Shown here: positions 17,977 to 24,182 of the stretch, in pieces
Layout: every line of letters begins with the position of its first letter
Position numbering within the stretch: the stretch's first letter is position 1
NCBI RefSeq assembly: GCF_014656215.1
Contig: NZ_BNBZ01000048.1
Coordinates: 1 to 38,362 of the forward strand
Length of the DNA: 38,362 bases
DNA from: Streptomyces zaomyceticus
Lineage (GTDB): Bacteria > Actinomycetota > Actinomycetes > Streptomycetales > Streptomycetaceae
Direction of reading: 5' to 3'
The notes under the pieces: model-generated
The model's database searches: none
What the model was told of the DNA's origin: nothing
Seen by the model: the letters and a program-made list of their open reading frames with translations, nothing else
Made by a program: the position numbers and the translations under genes

Positions 17977-18049
17977 GTGCGCCCCTCGTCTGTTCTGTGC
18001 GTCCCCGTGATGTTTGCCGTTGCTTACCCGGCCGAACGACACGAGTGAA

Positions 18050-18078
18050 ATTACAAGTTTGTGCTCTGCGCGAGTCAA
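18050..18078 (-). promoter_or_regulatory. whiB promoter with a BldD-like box over the -10
   Basis: On the minus strand TTGACT (18073-18078), 17 bases, then TGTAAT (18050-18055) form a near-consensus vegetative promoter, giving a start near 18043 and a leader of about 65 bases to whiB. The plus-strand sequence AGTGAaaTTACa (18044-18055) overlaps the -10 and resembles the BldD operator (AGTgA-n-TCACc); whiB is reported as a BldD target in Streptomyces. A weaker second promoter may exist (minus CACCAA RC at 18146-18151 and AGCCTA RC at 18122-18127, 18-base spacer), in line with the two promoters known for whiB. Confidence 0.55.
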
Positions 18079-18369
18079 GCCGAGATCTGCTATTGGGCCC
18101 CGTATTCACTCTGCGGAACCAAGCCTATGCGGAAAGTGTTCAAATCACCAAAAAACGTGACACATGCCGCCGGCCTGGCGCACCATGCGGCCTTCATGGA
18201 GGAGGACGTCCGAGACTTGGATCTTGTTGCGATCCAGCCATGGAAGCGATCCGGATCACAGTCCGATCACGGACCGGCCGGGTCCGCGTGGTGACCGAGC
18301 GTGGTCGATCACGCGGGTGCCGCCATGTTTACGGGCACGGTTGAAGCGCCATCTCTCCTGGTCCGCACG

Positions 18370-18398
18370 TGAACAAACCTTTCTCCGCGCACTGTAAC
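18370..18398 (+). promoter_or_regulatory. Candidate promoter for the leader peptide/cysteine dioxygenase transcript
   Basis: TGAACA (18370-18375), 17 bases, TGTAAC (18393-18398). A start near 18405 would give a leader RNA of about 270 bases containing the Cys-rich reading frame. An alternative is TTGACA (18438-18443), which with the weak box near 18462-18467 would start the RNA almost on the ATG at 18475 (leaderless). A perfect GCCACC-TTT-GGTGGC inverted repeat (18460-18474) sits directly before that ATG. Confidence 0.4.
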
Positions 18399-18474
18399 CG
18401 GATGAGGTGAAACATTACCCCCAAATCGGGCATTGGGTTGACAGTCGGGTGCCGTTCCGGCCACCTTTGGTGGC

Positions 18475-18567
18475 ATGCCAGCGACCGCAGCGCTCTCCGC
18501 GACCCACCGCCGTGGGTTCCGCAGCGCTGTCCAGGCGCGCTGTTGCTGTTGCTGTCCCAGCTGTTGA
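18475..18567 (+). CDS. Cysteine-rich leader peptide (candidate attenuator) upstream of cysteine dioxygenase
   Basis: A 30-codon reading frame starting ATG 18475 and ending TGA 18565-18567. The first 22 residues are unremarkable (MPATAALS...AVQAR), then five consecutive Cys codons (TGT TGC TGT TGC TGT, 18541-18555), Pro, Ser and one more Cys before the stop: CCCCCPSC. Cys is rare in this proteome, so six Cys in the last eight codons is very unlikely by chance. Cys-run upstream frames that stall ribosomes according to cysteinyl-tRNA supply are known in mycobacteria. The stop lies 108 bases before the cysteine dioxygenase start. A CCCAGC element (18592-18597) could pair with the downstream ribosome site GCTGAGG (18656-18662) or with GCTG repeats inside the Cys codons, which would link translation of the run to access to the downstream site. 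This pairing is a hypothesis. Confidence 0.75.
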   Translation: MPATAALSATHRRGFRSAVQARCCCCCPSC

Positions 18568-18675
18568 TGCCGTAGAGCTCCAGCTTCTTCCCCCAGCGTC
18601 ACCCTGCGTCACTCGCGTCACCGCTTCTCCGTGACCCCCCACCGCTTCTGTTTCTGCTGAGGAACCTCCCCACCC

Positions 18676-19185
18676 ATGAACATGGACAGCGACCTTCAGA
18701 TCGCCGGCGACATCCTCGAGGTCCCCCACCTCCTCCAGCCCGAGCGCGCCCACCCCGTGACCGTGGCCGAGTTCGCCGGCCTCGCGCGCTCGATCGCCGA
18801 CGACCGCGCCCAGTGGGCCCCGTACGTCGAATACGACGCCACCACCCGCTGGTACCACCGGCTGCGCACCGGCCCCGGCTACGAGGTGTGGCTGCTCTCC
18901 TGGGTCCCCGGCCAGGGCAGCGGACTCCACAACCACGGAGTCTCCTCCGGCGTACTGACCGTCCTCCAGGGCGAACTGACGGAGCGTACGGAACGGGGCA
19001 CGCGCTCCCTCGCGCCGGGCGCGGAGCAGGTCTTCGCGCCCGGGTACGTCCACGAGGTCGTCAACGACTCCCTCGAACCGGCCGTCAGCCTGCACGTCTA
19101 CTTCCCGGGCCTCACCGAGATGCCGATGCACGAGTCGCTCCAGGCGCAGTGCGCCCCTGTCACCACGGGCGCCGTCCTCGCCTGA
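18676..19185 (+). CDS. Cysteine dioxygenase family protein
   Basis: A 169-residue cupin enzyme predicted to oxidise L-cysteine to cysteine sulfinate with O2 and Fe(II). Metal ligands are H85 and H87 in GSGLHNHGVSSG and H126 in GYVHEVVND; the substrate-binding Arg is probably R62 in WYHRLR. As in other bacterial enzymes, the residue that forms the Cys-Tyr crosslink partner in mammals is not conserved. The start is ATG 18676 with GAGG 14 bases before it (ATG 18682 is an alternative with longer spacing). The Cys-rich leader peptide just upstream fits this substrate. It is followed by fbiA after 13 bases, but fbiA seems to have its own promoter. Confidence 0.9.
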   Translation: MNMDSDLQIAGDILEVPHLLQPERAHPVTVAEFAGLARSIADDRAQWAPYVEYDATTRWYHRLRTGPGYEVWLLSWVPGQGSGLHNHGVSSGVLTVLQGELTERTERGTRSLAPGAEQVFAPGYVHEVVNDSLEPAVSLHVYFPGLTEMPMHESLQAQCAPVTTGAVLA

Positions 19186-19198
19186 GAGACTGCTCGGC

Positions 19199-20152
19199 AT
19201 GCGCATTGTGGTTCTGGCCGGCGGCATCGGTGGTGCCCGTTTCCTTCGCGGCCTCAAGCAGGCCGCGCCGGACGCGGAGATCACGGTCATCGGCAACACC
19301 GGTGACGACATCCATCTCTTCGGGCTGAAGGTCTGCCCCGACCTGGACACGGTGATGTACACCCTCGGCGGTGGCATCAACGAGGAGCAGGGCTGGGGCC
19401 GGCGCGACGAGTCCTTCACCGTCAAGGAGGAACTCGCGGCCTACGGCGTCGGACCCGAGTGGTTCGGCCTCGGCGACCGGGACTTCGCGACCCACATCGT
19501 CCGTAGCCAGATGCTCGGCGCGGGCTACCCGCTCAGCGCCGTCACCGAGGCGCTCTGCGCCCGCTGGCAGCCGGGCGTCCGCCTCCTCCCCATGTCCGAC
19601 GACCGCGTCGAGACCCATGTGGCGATCGAGGTCGACGGCGAGCAGCGCGCAGTGCACTTCCAGGAGTACTGGGTGAAGCTGCGCGCCTCCGTCGACGCGA
19701 AGGCGGTCGTGCCGGTCGGCGCGGAGGCCGCGAAGCCGGCCCCGGGCGTCCTGGAGGCCGTCGCCGCGGCGGACGTCATCCTCTTCCCGCCGTCCAACCC
19801 CGTGGTGAGCGTCGGGACGATCCTGGCGGTGCCCGGCATCCGTGAGGCGATCGTCGCGGCCGAGGCGCCCGTCGTGGGCCTCTCCCCCATCGTCGGGGAC
19901 GCGCCCGTCCGCGGGATGGCCGACAAGGTGCTGGCCGCGGTCGGCGTGGAGTCCACGGCGGCGGCCGTCGCCCGGAACTACGGCTCCGAGCTCGTCGACG
20001 GCTGGCTCGTCGACACCGTCGACGCGGGCTCGGTCGCGGACGTCGAGGCGGCGGGCATCCGCTGCCGGGCGGTCCCGCTGATGATGACCGACGTCGAGGC
20101 GACGGCCGCGATGGCGCGGGAGGCGCTGGCGCTCGCGGAGGAGCTTCGATGA
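19199..20152 (+). CDS. fbiA: 2-phospho-L-lactate transferase (coenzyme F420 biosynthesis)
   Basis: A 317-residue CofD/FbiA enzyme that joins the phospho-(enol)pyruvate- or lactate-guanosine intermediate to the deazaflavin Fo, making (dehydro-)F420-0. Signatures are GGIGGARFLRGL (8-19), the NTGDD loop (33-37), and PDLDTVMYTLGGGIN (47-61). ATG 19199 has no Shine-Dalgarno but GAGACT (19186-19191) lies 7 bases before it, as in leaderless Streptomyces messages. Its TGA overlaps the ATG of fbiB (ATGA), so the two are coupled. Confidence 0.95.
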   Translation: MRIVVLAGGIGGARFLRGLKQAAPDAEITVIGNTGDDIHLFGLKVCPDLDTVMYTLGGGINEEQGWGRRDESFTVKEELAAYGVGPEWFGLGDRDFATHIVRSQMLGAGYPLSAVTEALCARWQPGVRLLPMSDDRVETHVAIEVDGEQRAVHFQEYWVKLRASVDAKAVVPVGAEAAKPAPGVLEAVAAADVILFPPSNPVVSVGTILAVPGIREAIVAAEAPVVGLSPIVGDAPVRGMADKVLAAVGVESTAAAVARNYGSELVDGWLVDTVDAGSVADVEAAGIRCRAVPLMMTDVEATAAMAREALALAEELR

Positions 20153-21471
20153 CCCCGCCGGTCGAACCCTCGGAGGTTCCCTCGTACCGGGTCTGGGCGC
20201 TGCCCGGGCTGCCGGAGGTGACGGCCGGGGACGACCTGGCCAAGCTGATCGCCTCCGTCTCGCCCGAGCTCGTCGACGGGGACGTCCTCCTCGTCACCTC
20301 CAAGATCGTGAGCAAGGCCGAGGGGCGGCTGATCGCCGCCGACGACCGCGAGGAGGCCATCGACGCCGAGACGGTACGCGTGGTGGCGCGGCGCGGCACC
20401 CTGCGGATCGTCGAGAACCGGCAGGGGCTCGTCATGGCCGCCGCCGGGGTCGACGCCTCCAACACCCTTCCCGGGACGGTGCTGTTGCTGCCCGAGGACC
20501 CCGACGCCTCGGCACGGCGCATCCGTTCGGGACTGCGTGAGGCGCTCGGCGTCGACGTCGGCGTCGTCGTCACCGACACCTTCGGACGTCCCTGGCGCAG
20601 TGGGCTCACCGATGTGGCCATCGGAGCGGCCGGGGTGCGGGTCCTCGACGACCTGCGCGGCGGGACCGACGCGCACGGCAATCCGCTGAGCGCGACCGTC
20701 GTCGCCACCGCCGACGAACTCGCCGCCGCGGGCGACCTGGTGAAGGGCAAGGCCTCCGGGCTGCCGGTCGCCGTCGTGCGCGGACTGCCGCACGTGGTGG
20801 CCGGGGACGAGGAACCGGGGGCGCGGGCGCTGGTGCGCGGCGCCGCCGACGACATGTTCCGGCTCGGCACGTCGGAGGCGGTGCGCGAGGCGGTGACGCT
20901 GCGGCGGACCGTACGGGAGTTCACCGGCGACCCGGTCGACCCGGGCGCGGTACGACGGGCGGTCGCGGCCGCCGTGACGGCGCCGGCCCCGCACCACACC
21001 ACGCCGTGGCGGTTCGTTCTCCTGGAGTCTGCGGAGTCGCGGCTACGGCTGCTCGACGCGATGCGGGACGCCTGGATCGCGGACCTCCGGCGGGACGGCA
21101 AGTCCGAGGAGTCGATCGCGAAGCGGGTCCGGCGCGGGGACGTCCTGCGCAACGCGCCGTACCTCGCGGTGCCCTGCCTCGTCATGGACGGCTCCCACCA
21201 CTACGGCGACCCGCGCCGGGACGCGGCCGAACGCGAGATGTTCGTGGTCGCGGCGGGCGCGGGCGTACAGAACTTCCTGGTGGCGCTGGCCGGTGAACGG
21301 CTGGGCTCCGCGTGGGTGTCCTCGACGATGTTCTGCCGGGACGTCGTACGCGAGGTCCTCGACCTCCCGGCCGACTGGGACCCGCTGGGCGCGGTCGCGA
21401 TCGGACATCCGGCGGGGGCGCCGAAGGCGCGGGCGCCGCGGACGGCGTCGGAGTTCGTCGCGGTGCGATAG
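20149..21471 (+). CDS. fbiB: F420-0:gamma-glutamyl ligase with dehydro-F420-0 reductase domain
   Basis: A 440-residue two-domain protein. The N-terminal CofE-like domain (about 8-245) adds L-glutamates to F420-0 using GTP; it includes VTSKIVSKAEGR and VVVTDTFGRPWRSGLTDVAIGAAG. The C-terminal nitroreductase-like domain (about 246-440), starting RRTVREFTGDPVD and containing PAPHHTTPWRFVLLES, binds FMN and is responsible in mycobacteria for reducing dehydro-F420-0. The full fusion is present, as in other actinobacteria. The start overlaps the fbiA stop by 4 bases; the stop is TAG. Downstream is a 13-bp tandem repeat. Confidence 0.95.
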   Translation: MTPPVEPSEVPSYRVWALPGLPEVTAGDDLAKLIASVSPELVDGDVLLVTSKIVSKAEGRLIAADDREEAIDAETVRVVARRGTLRIVENRQGLVMAAAGVDASNTLPGTVLLLPEDPDASARRIRSGLREALGVDVGVVVTDTFGRPWRSGLTDVAIGAAGVRVLDDLRGGTDAHGNPLSATVVATADELAAAGDLVKGKASGLPVAVVRGLPHVVAGDEEPGARALVRGAADDMFRLGTSEAVREAVTLRRTVREFTGDPVDPGAVRRAVAAAVTAPAPHHTTPWRFVLLESAESRLRLLDAMRDAWIADLRRDGKSEESIAKRVRRGDVLRNAPYLAVPCLVMDGSHHYGDPRRDAAEREMFVVAAGAGVQNFLVALAGERLGSAWVSSTMFCRDVVREVLDLPADWDPLGAVAIGHPAGAPKARAPRTASEFVAVR

Positions 21472-21489
21472 CCGCGGGCGGGGTGCGGT

Positions 21490-21588
21490 GGTCGGTCTGC
21501 TGGGTCGGTCTGCTGGGTCGGTCTGCTGGGTCGGTCGCCGCGCCCGGGTGCGGCGGTCGGCCGGGACGGTCGGCCGGGACGGTGCTGG
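21490..21588. repeat. 13-bp minisatellite between fbiB and the glycosylase gene
   Basis: Three exact copies of GGTCGGTCTGCTG (21490-21502, 21503-21515, 21516-21528) and a partial fourth, then two exact copies of the related 13-mer GGTCGGCCGGGAC ending near 21588. The block fills almost the entire gap between the two convergent stops. The exactness suggests recent slippage. Confidence 0.85.
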
Positions 21589-21589
21589 T

Positions 21590-22612
21590 CTAGAACGCCG
21601 TGATGTCGCCCGGTGCCATCCGGGGTGCCCTGCGGGGCGGCACGCGGCCGCTCAGGAGGATCAGGCGGGCCGCCCGGTGACGCTGGCCCTCGTAGGGGGC
21701 CAGGAGGCCGAGCATCGCCTCGTCGTCCGTCGCACGGTCGCCCGCCAGGGCCCAGCCGACGATGCCGGGGAGGTGGAGGTCGCCCGTGGTGACCTCGTCC
21801 GGGGCGCCGTTGCTGCGCTGGACCGTCTCCGCGCTCGTCCACGGGCCGATGCCCGGGATCAGTTCCAGGCGCCTGCGGGCCGCCGGCGGGTCCATGTGCG
21901 CGGCCTCCTCCAGGCGGGCCGCGACCCTGGCCGCGCGGACGATCGTCGCGGCGCGCTTGCCGTCGACGTTCGCGCGGTGCCACTCCCAGGACGGGATCGT
22001 CGTCCACGCCCGCGCGTCCGGCATCACGTACATGCCCTCGGGGACCGCCGGGCCCGGCGCGGGCTCGCCGTACTTCCGCACGAGGTGACGCCAGGAGGCG
22101 TACGCCTCCGTCGCCGTGACCTTCTGCTCCAGGATCGTCGGGATCAGCGACTCCAGGACCAGGCCCGTACGGGTCAGGCGGAGACCGGGGCGGCGACGGT
22201 GGGTCGCCAGAACGAGCTTGTGACGGGGAACGAAGGCGGTGGGGTCGTCCTCGGCGCCGAGCAGCGCGGGAGCGTTGTCCAGGAGCCAGGTCGCGCCCGG
22301 GCCCCAGGCCTCGGCCTCCGCCGCGCCGTCCCGGACCGCCACCCGGATCGTGCCCGGGCCGTCGGGGGTGCGGCTCGCCCGCCAGACGGAGCCGTCGGGG
22401 GTCACGCGGAAGGTGGGGTCGGCGGGGCCGCGGCGGAGGGGGCCGAGGGTGAGGCCCAGGTCGACGTCCAGGTCGAGGAGGTCTCGCTCCTGGTCGCGGT
22501 CTCGGCCGCGGTCTCGGTCCCGGGGGGCGCCGGTGGCGGTGGGTACGGGGGTGTGGCCGCCGCGGACCGTGGTGCGGGTGGTGGGGGTGGGGGGTCTGAA
22601 GCGGCCGGCCAT
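21590..22612 (-). CDS. DNA-3-methyladenine glycosylase 2-like (AlkA/HhH-GPD family)
   Basis: A 340-residue base-excision DNA glycosylase. The HhH-GPD core runs about 145-300: LESLIPTILEQKVT (153-166), the hairpin LIPGIGPWTS (251-260) and GDLHLP with catalytic D278. An N-terminal beta region (60-140) matches AlkA. An unusual stretch of alternating Arg and Asp (about 31-44) follows a Thr/Pro-rich start. ATG 22612 is chosen because upstream sequence is the repeat-rich intergenic region, although no clear ribosome site is seen. It probably removes alkylated purines. There is no obvious relation to its neighbours. Confidence 0.88.
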   Translation of the reverse strand: MAGRFRPPTPTTRTTVRGGHTPVPTATGAPRDRDRGRDRDQERDLLDLDVDLGLTLGPLRRGPADPTFRVTPDGSVWRASRTPDGPGTIRVAVRDGAAEAEAWGPGATWLLDNAPALLGAEDDPTAFVPRHKLVLATHRRRPGLRLTRTGLVLESLIPTILEQKVTATEAYASWRHLVRKYGEPAPGPAVPEGMYVMPDARAWTTIPSWEWHRANVDGKRAATIVRAARVAARLEEAAHMDPPAARRRLELIPGIGPWTSAETVQRSNGAPDEVTTGDLHLPGIVGWALAGDRATDDEAMLGLLAPYEGQRHRAARLILLSGRVPPRRAPRMAPGDITAF

Positions 22613-22675
22613 GGGTACGAGCCTAGCCCTGCGGGGGTGGGGGGCGGCGGTGTCGCCTCCGTGTGGGCAATCGTC

Positions 22676-22963
22676 CCTCCCCCAGACTCCGTCCGGGGGG
22701 ACCCCCAGGGCGGGACGGGTGGGCACACGGGACGGCGCCCCTTGGCGGCGCGTCCGCCCCCTGCGCCTGGACCCGCACCCGTGGTGCGGCGCGCAACAGG
22801 TGCGGGTCCAGGCACGGAAGCCTGACCGCCCGGCAAGGGCGACGTCCGTTGTGCCCACCCGTCCCGCCCCAGCGGAACGAATGCCCACAACAGGGGTGGG
22901 CGGCGGCCGTCGTGCGCCTCCCGTTCCGCCCTGGGGGTCCCCCCGGACGGAGTCCGGGGGAGG
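22676..22963. repeat. Three nested inverted repeats between manC and the glycosylase gene
   Basis: Outer arms 22676-22713 and 22926-22963 are 38 bases with 37 matches when inverted; each arm is itself a hairpin around CTCCGTCC. Middle arms 22708-22726 and 22851-22869 are a perfect 19-bp inverted repeat. Inner arms 22765-22779 and 22799-22813 are a perfect 15-bp inverted repeat. Two direct copies of a GGAACGAAxGCCCACAACAGG block (22874- and 22962-) flank the right arm. No gene is visible in the 383-base gap. It may be a repetitive mobile or structural element, or the end signal for manC. Confidence 0.85.
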
Positions 22964-22995
22964 AACGAAGGCCCACAACAGGGTGGGCGGCGGGG

Positions 22996-24078
22996 TTACT
23001 GGTCCGAGGAGAAGCGGACCGCGCCCGGCGGGAGGGTGGCGTCGCACCAGATGCGTACGCCGTCGCGGAGTTCGTTGTCCGGGCCCACCTGCGCCCCGTC
23101 GCCGATGACCGCGCCCGCGAGGACCGTGCGCGCGCCGATGCGGGCGCCCGCGCCTATCAGGGAGTCCGTGATCACCGCGCCCGCCTCGACGACCGCGCCC
23201 GCCAGCAGGGTGGAGCCCGTGATGCGGGCGCCCTCGCCGACCACCGCGTCCGCGCCGACGACCGTGCCGCCGGTCAGCTTGGCGTCCGGGGCGACCCGGG
23301 CCGACGGCAGGACCAGACGGTCGCCGCAGCGGCCCGGGACGGCCGGGGAGGGCGCGCGGCCCAGCACCAGGTCGGCCGAGCCGCGGACGAAGGCCTGCGG
23401 GGTGCCGAGATCCAGCCAGTACGTGGAGTCGACCATGCCCTGGAGGTGCGCGCCGGAGGCGAGCAGCTCGGGGAAGGTCTCCCGCTCGACCGAGACGGGC
23501 CGGCCGGCCGGGATCGTGTCGATGACCGAGCGCCGGAACACGTACGCGCCCGCGTTGATCTGGTCGGTGACGATCTCCTCGGGCGTCTGCGGCTTCTCCA
23601 GGAAGGCCGTGACGCGGCCGGTGGAGTCCGTGGGGACCAGGCCGAAGGCCCGGGGGTCCTCGACGCGGGTGAGGTGGAGCGAGACGTCCGCGCCCGAGGA
23701 GGAGTGGGTGGCGACGAGGGCCTGGATGTCCAGGCCCGTGAGGATGTCCCCGTTGAAGATCAGGACCGGTTCGTCGGGGCCCGAGTGCAGCCGCGAGGCC
23801 ACGTTGCGTATCGCGCCGCCGGTTCCCAGCGGCTCCTCCTCGGTCACGTACTCCAGGCTCAGGCCGAGCGCCGAGCCGTCACCGAAGTGCGGCTCGAAGA
23901 CCTCGGCCAGGTAGGAGGTGGCGAGCACGATGTGCTCGACGCCGGCGGCGCGGGCCCGGGCCAGCTGGTGCGTCAGGAAGGGGACGCCCGCCGCCGGGAC
24001 CATGGGCTTCGGCGTGTTGACCGTGAGGGGTCGCAGCCTTGTTCCCTTGCCACCGACCAGGAGGATCGCTTCTGTCAC
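22996..24078 (-). CDS. manC: NDP-sugar (mannose-1-phosphate) nucleotidyltransferase
   Basis: A 360-residue enzyme with an N-terminal nucleotidyltransferase Rossmann fold: LLVGGKGTRLRPLT (7-20), FNGDILTGLD, FLEKPQTPEEI. A C-terminal left-handed beta-helix of hexapeptide repeats (about 255-345, for example GADAVVGEGARI) follows. It resembles GDP-mannose pyrophosphorylases of actinobacteria (the mycobacterial ManB/RmlA2 type), and manA and manB nearby supply the substrate mannose-1-phosphate. Glucose- or other sugar-specific relatives cannot be excluded. GTG start at 24078 without a strong ribosome site. A TAAACT -10 box (24151-24156 on minus) and the adjacent palindrome TGACCGGTCA lie upstream. 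Confidence 0.88.
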   Translation of the reverse strand: MTEAILLVGGKGTRLRPLTVNTPKPMVPAAGVPFLTHQLARARAAGVEHIVLATSYLAEVFEPHFGDGSALGLSLEYVTEEEPLGTGGAIRNVASRLHSGPDEPVLIFNGDILTGLDIQALVATHSSSGADVSLHLTRVEDPRAFGLVPTDSTGRVTAFLEKPQTPEEIVTDQINAGAYVFRRSVIDTIPAGRPVSVERETFPELLASGAHLQGMVDSTYWLDLGTPQAFVRGSADLVLGRAPSPAVPGRCGDRLVLPSARVAPDAKLTGGTVVGADAVVGEGARITGSTLLAGAVVEAGAVITDSLIGAGARIGARTVLAGAVIGDGAQVGPDNELRDGVRIWCDATLPPGAVRFSSDQ

Positions 24079-24141
24079 CTTGTCGTCTCTGCTTCCTGTT
24101 CGGGGCCGGTCGGCTCGCCCGTCTCGGTCGTCCGTGCGATA

Positions 24142-24156
24142 TGACCGGTCAGTTTA
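24142..24156 (-). promoter_or_regulatory. Candidate manC promoter -10 with palindrome
   Basis: On minus, TAAACT (24151-24156) is a good -10 box located 73 bases before manC; it is followed by a perfect 10-base palindrome TGACCGGTCA (24142-24151) overlapping the start point, a possible operator. The -35 region is poor. Confidence 0.4.
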
Positions 24157-24182
24157 GGCAGATGGTTGCCCCGATGACCCCA

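Larger units (their letters stand above)
17977..18474. promoter_or_regulatory. Divergent regulatory region between whiB and the cysteine dioxygenase leader
   Basis: About 500 bases without a gene and locally AT-richer than the rest of the window (18040-18160). It holds the whiB promoter, three GATCAC motifs (18254-18259, 18265-18270, 18307-18312), an imperfect inverted repeat around 18286-18316 and the plus-strand promoters described separately. The size is typical for a developmental gene with complex control. Confidence 0.5.

Noticed and set aside
22676..22963. CRISPR array or transposase-bearing insertion sequence
   Set aside because: Repeats are inverted and nested rather than regularly spaced with spacers, and no transposase frame exists inside.
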